DNA of 64,000 bases from Prinia subflava (taxonomy: Eukaryota > Chordata > Aves > Passeriformes > Cisticolidae). A program made the position numbers and the translations under genes. The DNA lies in assembly GCF_021018805.1 (NCBI RefSeq), contig NC_086248.1:58781485-58845484 (forward strand), read 5' to 3'. This document shows, one piece after another, positions 1 through 13,246 of this stretch (position 1 is its first letter; each line of letters begins with the position of its first letter). The notes below the pieces were generated by a model that had not been told where the DNA came from, did not search any database, and saw only the letters and a list, made by a program, of their open reading frames with translations.

Positions 1-2299
1 GTGTACCTGGCCTATCAATCACCTCCAGTGAAGATAACAAATTGTTTTCTTTCAGGTAAAAAAAGCAAAGTCTTTGGCCTAAGAGGTCAGATGCCCACTC
101 TTCTCTGTGTATGTACACTGAAGAAGAAGAGGCCACAGGCCACTTAGAATTAATAAACAAATATCTAAATACCTACATAAGGTCAGAAAAACAAAATATT
201 TGCTTAATTTTCTACTATGTAGCATTATCAGTATTTCTGGTATTAAGTTTTGCTAATTTTCATTTAACTGTTGTTTTTGCCAAGAAAAAAAGAAGATAAT
301 TATTAGCACTTAGATATTACTGACCAGCATGAAACCACGTCCCAGGAAAAAAATCCCATTAACAAAGAAAAGTATTACTGAGTGAATTTCTACCGCCTCT
401 AAAGTTTGCTACTTCTGTTTTTATTATCACTGTCGTTTCTAGCTGGTGAAACATATCCATCACTCCTGAAGGGAAACTGTACTCCAGACAAGGCACACCT
501 CTGAAGAAATTACTTGGAGTGACCTCTAGTAAGTCCTCCTAGAAGCAACAAATTTGCAGCACAGAGGCTGAGCATGGGGCCCGGGGTCCAGGCATAACAT
601 CACAGAGAGTGCAACAAGGAGCCAATGGTGAGAGCCAATGCTGGACTTGGCAGCAGAGCTGGAAAAAGGAGCAGGCACTGGGGGAAGGTGGGAGCTGGCC
701 CCAAGAGGGATCAAACACTGCCAGCCTCCTTCCTCCAAGGACATTTGAACAGAAACACCTGGATTCCTCCCCACCAGTTCAATGCTGTGTTTCACACCAT
801 GCTTATACCAACTCTTCCTGTATCGATTTGGGTACAAATTTCCCATGATGACAATGTCTGCATTTAAAGACTGCATCTCTTAATTCTGACTTATTTCCCC
901 GGTCTGGGAAAGCAATAGTTTGTGACAGACTAGAAAAATTGAATGTTGTCTGGTCAACAAACAAGCCCAAACAAGTCTGCCACAGCACAGAAAGCTGAAA
1001 TACCTCACTCAGCTGCTTAATGGGACATAATGTTCACTGCATTACAACAAACTGTTCAATGTTTTTCAGCTCACTTTGCTTTTGTATCCTTGGCAATGAT
1101 GTTTGACTATGATATTCTTTCATACCAGGAAACTACAAAAACTGTAACAGAAATGATTACGTGCTACAACCTAGTATCCTGATCTATGCCTTAAAAACTG
1201 ATAGCTGCATACCACAGTATTTTCTAATTGTTTTGACAAAGGAGTTATACTTCCTGAAAGAAACTGAAAGTTTGAAGTCCTTGATCAAAGTCCAAGAAGC
1301 CTTTATAAACTTCAGTGGGTACAGCTTGTGTCCTATCTGGGGAGAGGGTAACATTGAAATGCACTGAAAAACTCAGTTTCCCATTGCTATTCTAGAGTAG
1401 TCCAAACTTGCTGGTCAACTTTTCATACTAAGGAGAAGAGTATCAAAGAGTGACTCTGAAAGCAAGTATCTGCAGATACCCTGAAGACCACTTGTCATAA
1501 AGGTTAAGAAAAAAAGTAGGTCCTCTAGGTTCCCAGCAGATGGAGGAAAACTCTTGTCACCCTCACAGTGTAAAAGAAAATGACCACACTAGTACTTTTG
1601 TAGGTAACTGCTATTGAAGTATTAACAGAATTAGTACAAAAATAATTAATGTAACTATTCAAGAAGTTTGACTAAAAGCATCACCTGAGTGACCCATTTC
1701 AGCCAATATATAACCAAATAATATATAAGAAAAACCCACAGTTTTCAGATCATTTACTCATTGTGAGGCCAGGTGAGTATAACCCCAAGCAGTCCCAAGC
1801 CAAAAGTGTGATGGAACGTTTCTGTCTGATAATCAGCTCAAATGCTAGCTTCTGCAGTAAAGTTCACGTTTGAGGCAAAGTGAATGTGAGAAGTTTCTTA
1901 AATTGTCCCCTGCAAGATCCACACCAGAACCTGGTACATTCTCATGATGAACTGAGTTATCAGAATATAACTAACAACTCCCCCCAATGGTGATTTTTAA
2001 TTTTTTTAAAAATTCTATTAGCATCTAATTTTTAAACCTTCCTCAGCCATGAAAGCTAGAAGACAATTAAGTACTTTATTTTAGTATTTTGCTAATAATT
2101 GAATCCCAGAAGCATCAAATATTATGAGCTGACCATTCTGTAACCAAAGGCCGACAATGCCCTTTCAAGTACATGATGATGGTAGACATTCCATACATTT
2201 TAGAGCTAAAAAAATATAATATAAAGAGAAAGATCCTTAGCTGAACACATTGCAAATTGTACTAGCCCTTGCCTCAATGGTAATTGCACTTTTCATTAT
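1..2299 (-). other. SYNE1 intron 2, distal part; no feature recognised
   Basis: AT-rich sequence downstream (in transcript direction) of the first SYNE1 coding exon. The short open frames at 111-299, 526-876 and 1161-1367 have no recognisable motif. I see no exon or repeat that I can name. Confidence 0.6.
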
Positions 2300-2317
2300 T
2301 ATTTTTCTTTCAGTGCT

Positions 2318-2524
2318 TTGAAGCATTTTAGCCCAGTTCTCTTCAACATTTTCATAAGTGACTTGGATGCAGCACTCAAAGGAATACTAAATAAGTTTGT
2401 CACTGATACTAAATCCAGAGGAGCTGTTGACCGCCTTGAAGGCAGAGAGGCTCTTTGGAGAGAACTGAACAAATTAAAGGGCTGGGCAATCACCAGCTGC
2501 ATGGAATTTAATAAGGGAAACTGA
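2318..2524 (+). pseudogene. CR1 ORF2 reverse-transcriptase fragment
   Basis: The frame carries FNIFISDLD at about residues 9-17, the conserved block just before the CR1 active-site region, and then GAVDRLEGREALWREL and MEFNKGN. The expected FADD-type catalytic motif is altered: the copy reads KFVTDTKS where active CR1 usually has FADDTK, so one catalytic Asp is lost. A TGA ends the frame at 2522-2524, although related codons continue in other frames up to about 2700. Confidence 0.85.
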
Positions 2525-2705
2525 TAGATCCTGCACCTGGCACAGGGCAACCCTGAATGTAGGCTCAGACTGGGGAATGAGAGGCTGGAGAGCAGTGCCA
2601 CGGGAAGGGACCTGAGGGTCCTGGTCCAAGGCAAGTTGAACATGAGCCAGCAGTACCCTGGCAGCCAGGAGGGCCAGCCCTGTCCTGGGGGACATCGGGC
2701 ACATC

Positions 2706-2984
2706 ATGGCCAGCCAGGCAAGGGAGGGGATTGTCCTGCTCTGCTCTGAGCTGGGGCAGCCTCATCTCCAGTGCTGGGGGCAGTTCTGGGTGTCACAATG
2801 TCAGAAAGACATTAAGCTGTTAAAGACCATCCAAAGGAGGGAAACAAAGATGGTGAAGGGTCTTGAGGGGAAGCTGGATTTTTCCGCCTGGAGGAGACTG
2901 AGGGGAGACCTCATCACAGTTACAACTTCCTCAAGGGGGAAGAGGAGGGGCGGGCACTCACGTCTCCTCTGTGGTGACCAGTGA
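2706..2984 (+). pseudogene. CR1 ORF2 C-terminal fragment
   Basis: A second CR1-derived frame, shifted relative to the fragment at 2318. It carries QCWGQFWVSQCQKDIKLLK, then QRRETKMVKGLEGK and RRLRGDLITV, the conserved ORF2 C-terminal order. It loses frame where the family continues with the RFRLD...FF...RVV...WNRLP region, traces of which can be read around 3020-3090. Confidence 0.85.
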
Positions 2985-3358
2985 CAGCGCCCAAGGGAAT
3001 GTCCTGAAGTTGTGTCAGAGGTGGTTTAGTTTAGATTTTAGGAAAAGACTCTGGACCCAGAGGATGGCTGAGCAATGAAACAGGCTCTGCAGAGAAGCAG
3101 TCACAGCACCAAGCCTGACTCACTTCAAGAAGTGTTTGAACAATGCTCTCAGGCACATGGTGTGACTCTTGGGGCTGTCCTGTGCCAGACCAGAAGCTGG
3201 ACTTCAGTGATCCTCGTGGGTCCCTTCCAACTCAGGGTATTCTATGATTCTATCAGCGCAATTAGTGAAAATAAATGTGATTTTGGACCCTTATCCTCAA
3301 GCTATTTTGATAAAACTGAACTACCTGGTAGGTTTTAAAGGCATAAAGTGTATTATTA

Positions 3359-3376
3359 ATGAAAAAGCTTTTTCAT
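3359..3376. repeat. 18-bp perfect palindrome
   Basis: ATGAAAAAGCTTTTTCAT is identical to its reverse complement and lies about 100 bases after the end of a CR1 copy. Confidence 0.95.
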
Positions 3377-6300
3377 GTAACTGCTCTTTTAGACTTTTTT
3401 TCATTATCACCTATATATGACCCAGATAATGAACATCACAGAGTAAGAATAAGCATTCAGCATACTACAACATTCTTCAAAATCTGACTCTTCTTCAGCT
3501 GCATCATTTGTTGTTGCACTCCTACTATATCCATACATATTCCATTGCACACGCAATCGGAAATATTTGAGATCCATTATCTGATTTCAAGTCAATCTAT
3601 TTCTGGATTTTGGACAACTGATCTCCCTTTGGTTTAGGAAATGCAAGCAATCAAGCCACAGAGAAATAACCTAATTTGGGACTTTGGGCTATATCCGTAT
3701 CTCAGAAGAAGTGGCATCTACCAAAAAGTACATACCATATTTAGGATTTCTAGACCTAGAGAAAGAACCAGGAGTAAATTCAATTGTGTTTTGAGTATCT
3801 CATATATTAAAAAATAAATACATAAAAGTACAGTTATGTCTGTGGATTTACATGCTTGTACGAACCGTGCATGCCAATTTTTACTTGAACAGGTATGTAA
3901 TATGTACTACAAGGATCATGATGAGGCCATGAGATTTATGCTTCAGGGAATAAAAACTTTTCAGAATCATTAGGTTAGGCAGATCTGCAAAGAAGTGCTC
4001 TGCATGGAATGCAGTATCAGAAGTTAATCAGGTAACATCACTTCATTCTTTCCTCTCCCCAGATGCAGCATCATAAAGCGAGGGACATGAAAAGGGATAG
4101 GGCAAGGGTAGGGATAGGGAGAGCAGTGTGGATAAGGAGATCAGGGAGGAAGTGTTTAATACTGTAACTTCCCCTGAGTGCTTTGCTGAGACTTTCCAGA
4201 GTGCAGGCCCAGCCAGGCATCATTAGTGCCTGATGCAGGCTGCAAGATGATCCTGTGCACAAAACCCCCAGTCATTTCTAGGACACCAGCCTACTGTGAT
4301 ATGCTCTTTAGTGGCCTTAATACAGCATGTTTAGCTTAGTGGAGTGCCTAGAAAAAAACCCCATTTCCAATTCATATTTATCATTTTGGGATGCTTGTTA
4401 GCATTACACCATAGGAACACAGAAATTTGGTTGCTGCCACATGGACACAGACAAAACACAGAGTGCCTGCTTAGAGGGTTTGCCTCCATCTTTGACACAG
4501 GAGCTGAAATCTTTAACTGCACATGCACAACGATACAGGGCAGCTCCTCAATGCTCTACTCAAATAGAGCAGTGCTGACACACCCTGACTGAGGTTATTT
4601 CCATCCTCCTGTAAGTCCTAGCATTAAGGAAAGCACAATGCAATCAAACGTTGGAAAAACAGACAGAAAATGAGAAGGGTGGAGAGCAAACACAGAAATA
4701 GATTAATACTTGTTTACCAGGAGTTGCACAAATTACAGCTTATTTATTTAAAATTACACTAAAGCTCAAGCAATAAATGTGTAACATAGCATTTTAAATA
4801 ACCCACAATGTCTAAATTATTATAAATACAGCCTTCAAAGCAAATTTTAACAGGAGGTTTTGCTAATGTTTGAAAACACATAGAATTCGTCCTAGATAGA
4901 ACAGACTTGGGCAAGGGAAAAGTTACTATGTTTGCCTTTATGTATTTTTTTAAAATCTAATTCAAAATTTCTGGCTATCTCTTATCCCCCAGGCCAGAAA
5001 ATAGCAGAGCTTCACAGCTTAAAAATGTGTTAAAAAATTAATTCTGAACAGATTAACTGAGTAACATTAACTGAATATGAAAAATTATCTATCTGGCACT
5101 AAGTCTCAGCCAAGTTGGATGATATCCACAGGTTTTGGGTGTGTGCTCTTACAAAAACCAGCAAAAGAATAAACAAACAGACAATTCCTGTGGCAATTAG
5201 AAGTATTTAAGCTTTCACACAGAAACAGGGAATGCAAAATGATGGGTTTTAGCACAGTTTTGGAAGTAAAAGCAAACAGAATCCTAATGTGCTGTCACTT
5301 CAACTCAAGGTCAAAACCAGTCTGCCTTCCTGATGAATCAATATAATATTGCATGAAGACCATGAGAGGCAGAGGATATTAAAACTTCAGTATTTTAATG
5401 TTAGTGTGGAGTATATGATGGGACATGGTGTGTAGCTTCATTTTTTACTATTAAAGAAGCAAAAGAATCTCAGTCCTGTCAAATAGGGCTGAAGGTGCTC
5501 CTAATTTCTGAAAATGAGGCCACATTTATTTAGGTATAAAAATATGGATACCTCTCTAGGGACCCAAGTTAAAAATGTAACCTTTAAAAAATAAATACTG
5601 ACGCATATACAAGTCAGAAGTGTTGTACCTGGGCTAAGTAACCTTGAAACCATCTCTCATATAAATATATGATTACCAGAGTGGCATGTGCATCTACAAC
5701 ATGAACTGTTTGATTACAGCTCCTCTTCACCCCCAACAACAAACAGCATTTTAGAGAATAATAAAATATGACAGTGTCTCTGCCAGTGCTCCTGGATAAT
5801 ACCCTTCAGCTCACATGCACATGTTCATGCATGTATAGATGAATGCACAATCAATGTAAGTGTGCACATCACGTGCACACATTAATTTGTGGGACTATTT
5901 AAATGACCATTTCAGTGCTAACAATACCTAACAGTCAACATTTCACTGCTGGGGGAAAAAAATACATATATATATTCAAAAAAAGAGCACCCTAAATCTC
6001 CATTTGAAAACGTAGTTTCTTGTACAAAGAATAAAACCAGAGCAGATAAATGTGTGTCAGCTTTTGTCAGACTCTACCTCAGCAGTCAGATTCTACCACC
6101 AAATGAGAACTGAGAGCCAGGATAAGCCTTGTAAGCCTGGCTGTGAGCCTGAACAGAGGGCTTCCCCAAACGCCATCTGAGTCATCCCACCAGCTGTTCC
6201 TAGATGTTCAATTTGCCACTTGGCTGAAATGATCCTCCTTTTCCTCACTGATTGCTCTTACCAACTGAGATCTGGTCCCTGCACCAACTTACTCTGCCTG

Positions 6301-7739
6301 GGGTTTCTCCAGCTTGACCTGAATTTTCTTCAGGACCATGTCCTGTTGGACATACTTTTTTTCTGATTCCCTGCATGGCTTAGAAATTCGCAATTATCTC
6401 ATCAGTGACAGGGTATTTCCACATGTCCTTAATTCCTTGCCACCAGTCTGGGGTCAGACTTTTGAATCCATCTCACTGGAAGCAAGTGCATACACCTTAA
6501 CTGTATTTCTCTCTGGCTATCTGCTCTGTCACTGCTTTTTCATACAGCAGGAATTTCTCCACCAGTCTCCTTACAGGGCTTCCCTGAGACAGAGTTTCAA
6601 TTACCTTTACTTTAATACAGTTATGTTTGCATATGTTTTGCTTGGTAGAGCTTGTGTCACTGAATCTACAAGTTATAACCACCTTTCATCTATAATTTAA
6701 TGTAGACATAGATCAAATAAGATTTTCAACTGAAACACCCTTTTTTTGTCCTGATACAAATAATATTTTGAATTCACTTCTTGACTAATAAAAATACTTC
6801 CTTGTATTGGTTTCTGGACGTCCATGTAGAAGGATGTGCTCCCAAAAATGCTGAAGAAACAGATGGGGAAATTACAAACTTAAATATTGCTTTGTATGAA
6901 AGAATCTTTCCCTTCAAAATCTACTGACAAGAATTAAAAGAAATTGAATTATAACTTACAAATGAAAATTTATTTGGTAATTTTAATTAAAGATTGGATT
7001 AATTAATAAGTTTGCTTCCTAGAGGAAATAACGCGGTTTTCAAATTGCCCCGAACAAATCACACTCTGTGTTGACAGTATTATAGAGAAAATGTGGAGAA
7101 ACACAAATGACTTGGTAATGAGTCCAAAACACTAGAATATTAGGAAAGTGTTACCCAAGAATAGCACTGTACAAGTAGCAATCTACAGACATGGAACCAT
7201 AAATTGCTGACCTTACTTTTCCTGATATTTTGTATGAAACAGCTTGTTGATAGACAGATTTTTTTAAAATGTAAACATGCAGAAACACTACCATTCATAG
7301 CTAATTCACTGTAAAAAATGCTGTTTATCAGAGTGAGAATCCCATCTCTTATTATCACGTTATCACTTAAAATGAACCTCCTTTGGATGTCATGTAGGAT
7401 CAGACTTTATAACTTCTGAGCTTAAATGACTGTTAATAATCATCTGTGACTTTATCTGGGTGGTAGGACCCTTGTGCAGGCAGTTGTCACACCACTCCTC
7501 CATCCCATCCTCCAGAAAAATTTTAGAGACTTCAGCAGTGGTGTCCAAGAGCATCTCCTAAATTTTCACCTGCGCCAGGATTCCAAAGATTTTTAGAGCA
7601 GCCTCAACAGTTTTCCCTGTGAGTTTTTCCTGTGTCTACCAGGACATCCATACACACAGACATGGGGCCAAGAGCATCAGTGAAAGAGTGAAAATGCTAC
7701 CAGATCCCAGGCGTTATTTTCTAGCAATGTATATTGTAT

Positions 7740-7794
7740 CAAACAAATAAACAAACAAAACACCACATACAAACAAACAAAAAGAAACACTAAT
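7740..7794 (+). repeat. CAAA-type low-complexity tract
   Basis: Interrupted CAAA and CAAATAAA units; almost no G or T over about 55 bases. Confidence 0.85.
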
Positions 7795-10635
7795 ATTTAT
7801 ATTTCCACTTTTCGGGGTAAAAGGTGGGCTGGATTTTGGCAGATAAACAGTGTGCACTGTTCTTCTTGCCTGCTGGATGCCGGACACATGCGCTCTGCAG
7901 GTAAAGAGAGCATCCTGACGACCAAGCCAATCTTTCTATTTCAGGGGAGATCAGAACCACGGCAGGCTGATTTGGCAGGATCATGCAGGTCAAGCTGACA
8001 CCCTTATAAATAACTGCTGATTAAGCACAGACTGCTATAAGCAGTCTGACAAACTACAGTGAGGAAACTACTGCACTAAAATAAGCTAAACTGATGCACA
8101 AATTAGGTCAGAGGTGGAAAAGGTGACTATCATTCAGAATTGTGAAGGAAGTGTACATTCTGCACTTTCAGTAATTCCAAAGCTCTCAAGGTGGAAGAGG
8201 AAAAGTTCTTTGAAGAAGTTCTACAATGTTCTAGTTGCAGTAAAATGAAGAGAGCATATTAGTTCCTCACAGCTACAACTAAGCTTCTCAGAAAAAACAT
8301 TTAACTCAAATCATGCGGCTGCAGTATGGAATTATTTTTAATATTTTTTCTGCACTATCATCCTTATCTTCACATCATCCTAAAATACCAAAGATGTTCT
8401 TTCTTTCCCTACAGACAATCCATGCTTGATCTATCTATTCACCGATACAAACCCACCTTCCCTTTTGCATTTTCTTCCTGCAGTTCACTGTGTTCTCTAG
8501 CAGATGTAGAATGCAGCTAATAAAATAATTTTCTTCAGTAATCTCCTCAGCAATATGATTTCCTTAACTGATACCTTTTTGGTATTTTGCCACTTTTGAA
8601 TAAAAATATTTTAAAAACCCTAACAAACAAGGCTCTCCATAAATGTCTTGAATTGTCAGTGGTTTCTACTCTACCTTTTATGACAATCTCTTCTTTCCTA
8701 TAGTTATTTAACTTGTTTTGTTTTGCTTTGAGACTGCTCTCCTTATCTCAAATGCCTGACTCATCACACAGTATCAAGCTGCTGAGTCTCTCAGCTTTGG
8801 AAACCCTTTTACAATTACCTTTCCCTAGAGCTCACAAATATGGGGGAATCTATGCCATTCATTGGTTCTATGAAATTCTTGAAAGACAGTGTCTTCTGTA
8901 TATTCAAAGTCATCTGATGACTTTACACACAGTTTGAAAACTCAGATTAGATTCTTAAGAGTGAAAATGTACACCTACAGCTTCTAAATACCCAATGGAT
9001 AGCACAAATAATTTAAGATGTTTGCAGATCATCTTTGTTAAAGGTCACAAAATCCACAAACCTATATACAGAGACTTTGAAGTTTAGTTAAAACTCCAAC
9101 TATCTTTTGAAGGTAAATATTGTCCACAGAAATTTTACCAGTCACTGAACCCAGCAGGAAACTGATGTTGGAGCAGTTGCCACTACCCACTTAATTCCTG
9201 TGTGTTGGAATTTGTCCCTCTATTTTTTTCCAGTTGCCATTCATCTGAAGAGCCTAATATCAACATCAGAGGTGGCAGAACTTTTGTAATGCCCTGAAAG
9301 TATTTTCTGCATTCTTCAGGTTTCAGAGAAAACTGAGTTTACAGCAGCTATGAAGCCTAAATTATATCAGGCTAGTATAAAAAAAAATTTCAAAAATCTA
9401 TAGCATGTCATAAAAGATTTTTAAAATACCGTAAGAACTCAATAGCCCTATGAACTATCTTGAGGTTTAATTTTTTCAATGCATATAGCAAATAGAGTTC
9501 TCTTACAGGACAGAATTTGATATTTTTAAATGGAGGGACAGAGGCACAGTTACACTTGCCTTAGGTCACAAAAAACAGTAATTTATGATTGGCTGTAGAA
9601 AAACCACACACCCACACCACAATATCCCAACAACAGGGCATTTTTATTTTAAAAGAAGCCAATATCCAGAATAGGTGGTGCTTAGGACAAAGGCAACTAA
9701 GTTATTCCGGTCTGCAAGTTGTTCCAGCCTATATCTGCTCACAGCTTTCCTGGCTCCATTCAGCATTCGCTGTCTTTCAGTTTCACAGGCACTAAAAATA
9801 ACTATCATCTGAAGAACAACCTCCTTCCAAGAAAACAAACAACAATCCAAACATAAATTCAACACAAACGTTATTTCCTTCTGATGTTTTTGACGTGATT
9901 TCAAGTTCTTCACGAAAACAATATGGGTGGAGTACCACAGGGGCTGGAAAGGCCAGCTATGACCTCAGTCAAAAGTCTGGTTAAAGCAGGAGAAGGGTCA
10001 GTGCCTTTTCCACAGCTAAGTGTTTATGATCTGTGAGGCTTTTAGGCTCTTTGTGGTGTGTTACTTCTCAGTGTTTTTGTTTGCTTGGGGCTCTTTTTAA
10101 TGATATGGCACTGCACGTTACTATATGAAGGACACAGGGTGAATAGAGAGATGTGTTCACCCTGTTAATTTATCAGTCATAATTATTGCATAGTAATCAC
10201 AGAAAACCATGGAAAGCTGCAGTAACAGGTACTTAGCTTCTGCCTGCATCTCTTGTATTTGATGTGCTTATAGGCAGGTCCAGAGCATCTTTACTCCACA
10301 AATGTAAGAAAAGGTGGTTTGCCTTCCAAGCAGGGATGTTGTAAATATAAATACCTTAAAAATCTGGAGAAACTTAAATAATGTGGTAATGAGGATCATA
10401 TAATTGCAATAAACTGTTATGAATCCGGTATGAATATGTTTTGGTTTCTTTTCAGCAGAGCTCTACTTCCTAAAAAGAAATAAAAGGATGTTTTCAATTG
10501 GTTTTAATACTTACTTTAATCACATCACAGCACTTCTACATTTGCTGTGTTCAGGCTTTGGCAATGAGATGACAATGACCTATGTACTCCATTAAGGACT
10601 ATTCTTTTATGTTTGGGATGTAGTAAGCATTTTTG

Positions 10636-10659
10636 AATTACTATTTTTAAATAGTAATT
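10636..10659. repeat. 11-bp inverted repeat with 2-base spacer
   Basis: AATTACTATTT, spacer TT, then AAATAGTAATT: a perfect AT-rich inverted repeat able to form a hairpin. Confidence 0.95.
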
Positions 10660-12029
10660 TGATCAACTGGACCTGAAATATCTGTGTCTATTGCTTTTCT
10701 ATATTTGTATTTGTGTTTATAGACATAAATTTTCACATGATCTCCAAATTTGCACTGCTAAAGAGATTAAATCCAGACTGAAGACCTGAAAGTGGCCACC
10801 AGGAGCCCAAGACTTGGTGAAGTGTCCAAGGACATGGCATTCATATTGGCAAAAGTAATATTATATGCGAATTTCAATATTCAAGATGCTCTGAACCATG
10901 ATTAGCAGACAGCAAGAGATCTTTTGCTGACTCCCATCCATACAAACCTCTTTCCAACCAGCAGAAATGCATGCAGCTCCTAAAACACTGAGCTCCAAAA
11001 CACGAAGTCATACTTTCAAATCCTTTCTCCTCCAGTATGGTTTCATTACATGTGGAGTCTAGTAAGACTCATGTTCAGAGGTGCTGCCTTTGAACAGAGA
11101 AGCTACAGTTTTTTCTGTAAGTTTACTATGTTAGGCAATCTTGACTTGCAAAATACAAACTGCTTATCTGAGGAGGTAAGAGGAACTTATTCATTTGGAC
11201 AACTTCCTTTTTTCCTTATGTGTTCCCTTTTTCACATACACATGCACACACAGTTCAATGTAAAATTAATCAACGTGATAATATCTGCAAATGGAGAAGA
11301 GACCCCTGTGCCCATTTTTACTTCCCCTCTCATGGGATCACATGAGACACAGCATCACTCAGGACTGGATTCTGGAATTGTGTAGGTGACTAGGACAGAA
11401 TCTCCTGGCTTCACACTCATGATTCCTTTCCGTTTAGGTCAGACTCTTATCTGGTGCATCTTGCACTAGCTTCTCCAAAAGCATCTGTCTCAGTCTGCCT
11501 AGTTCTTCCTCAAGGGCAACACATTGGCTTCAAGGTCTGTGTGTTTTCTTTAGAGCAAGAAAGAGGCTTATGCTAGCCTGAAGTCTGTATTTTCAATCTG
11601 TATTTGAGTATCAGCTACAGAAAGAAGTTCAGATGTATACATTCTCCTAATTTGGATGGTGAAATGGGTGAAGAAAAGGGAAACTACAGAAATTAGATTA
11701 TTAGATTATACATTATATCACTACCCAACAACTTAATCTGATTTTGTCCCTACTGGTTACAGTCAGTCCTCATTGGGACAACAGAAATCTAATGAACTTT
11801 AAAATATTAAGCTTAGGATTTCTTTGCCATAGTGGCTTTTTAGCACTATATTTATCTCAGTCTTATTCTGAAGGGAATTTTTTTTCCTTTGGTTTTGCTT
11901 TTTCCTGCATGTGGGAAAGGAGACAATTTTCCCTGCACATAAAGCACAGTTTTAAAAGGGTAAATCTGCCAAAGCAGCTTATGTCCAGCACTGCTGGCAA
12001 TCAGCCACCAATTCTGTCCAGTCACAGGC

Positions 12030-12050
12030 AAAAAAAAAAAAAAAAAAAAA
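12030..12050 (+). repeat. poly-A run (21)
   Basis: An uninterrupted A tract. No poly-A signal or gene-like sequence is evident immediately upstream. Confidence 0.95.
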
Positions 12051-13053
12051 GCTTTCTGGAGAACAGATGATCAGCATCCTGTAGCACCAATTTGAGACAG
12101 AGTGAAAGAGGTCATGTAAATGCAGCATATGGTTTCAGGGACAAGCTATTGAGCTGTATCTTTATTTCTCAGTATTTCAAGTTAAGTATTTCTATGCCAG
12201 AATACCAATCTAGATGAAAATGCCTATATATCTAGAGGATAATGCCTCTCAATAAATCTGAACCAATAGCCACTGCACATTCTTAACTAATATGCAAATC
12301 AGTTATTAACAAGTTTTTAATTATTTCTGGTTCTGCAGCAAAAACATGAAAAATATTGAAATACGGAAAATGCTAAAATAAGTTGCTCCCATCTAAGACA
12401 ATTATTAGAAAAAGATGTAATTAAATTGGAAGTTTTAGAGTGTAAAGGAATTCAAGCAACAGATTTTAGTAAAAGATGCCAGCGAAAACCAGAAGGTAAC
12501 AATTGACTAGTAAGAAACTACTCTAATTACAAGTGCTCAGGGCTTTGAATTCTTTGGAAACTGAAGTAATCACCTACAAAATGAGATCCATTCATCAGAA
12601 AGAGAGAAGACACTGAGGTAGTTCTTTGTAACAGACTAAGAACAGCTCTTGCTGTTGCCAGGGCAAGTGCAAGAGTATGCTGCAGCATCAGGGCAGCACA
12701 GCTCAGCATCCATCTGTCATCCAGTAATTAGCAAAGAGCCAAATCCTGATAGAGAGCAAGCAAGTAATGGTGGTATAGACATTCTGATTGTACCCTGAAC
12801 TAAAATTACGTACTCAGATGAAAGGCATCTCTTTTTTGAATGTAAGAATTTTGAAACATGCTCTTAGACGTTAACTGAGACTCACACAGTCCACAAACAA
12901 TTACACAGTTGAAACTCTTGCCATGGTAATTTTCATGCTCAGAGATGTAAAGCAGCTTCTCCCTTCTTTGCTTCTCAAGGCAATGTTATTGCTCTTTTCA
13001 ACATCCAATCTTCTTTCCTCAGTATTTTTTCTTTTTACATTTCTACCTATCAG

Positions 13054-13080
13054 AAGCCTATATGTGTTTCATATAGGCTT
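13054..13080. repeat. 11-bp perfect inverted repeat, 5-base loop
   Basis: AAGCCTATATG, loop TGTTT, then CATATAGGCTT. It is a compact hairpin in intronic DNA; no gene context explains it. Confidence 0.95.
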
Positions 13081-13225
13081 TCACTTTCACTTCCTTTTCT
13101 TTCACCTTTATGTGTACTCCTGTGTGTTAGCTTGTTCTGTTTCCTTGAAAATACATTATTCAAAGCTTTCTAACTTTTAATTAAAAATTTATCTTTGTCA
13201 TAGATGCTAGGAAAGCATTACAAGA

Positions 13226-13246
13226 TGTGTGTGTTTGTGTGTGTGT
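13226..13246 (+). repeat. TG dinucleotide microsatellite
   Basis: TG repeat with one T insertion in the middle. Confidence 0.9.

Larger units (their letters stand above)
2300..3257 (+). mobile_element. CR1 LINE, 5'-truncated, plus strand
   Basis: This copy keeps the last part of CR1 ORF2 (late reverse transcriptase plus C-terminal region) and the full 3' tail, ending TATTCTATGATTCTAT at about 3238-3253. Conserved CR1 phrases are readable in different frames: SPVLFNIFISDLD, then SQAREGIVLLCSELGQPHLQCW, then QRRETKMVKGLEGK and RRLRGDLIT. It is broken by stops and frameshifts, so it is a dead, antisense-oriented insertion in SYNE1 intron 2. The relatively good match to modern CR1 suggests moderate age. 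Confidence 0.93.

Noticed and set aside
6338..6700. 120-codon plus-strand open frame
   Set aside because: No recognisable domain, no splice or promoter context, and no similarity to any family that I know; treated as chance in intron 2.
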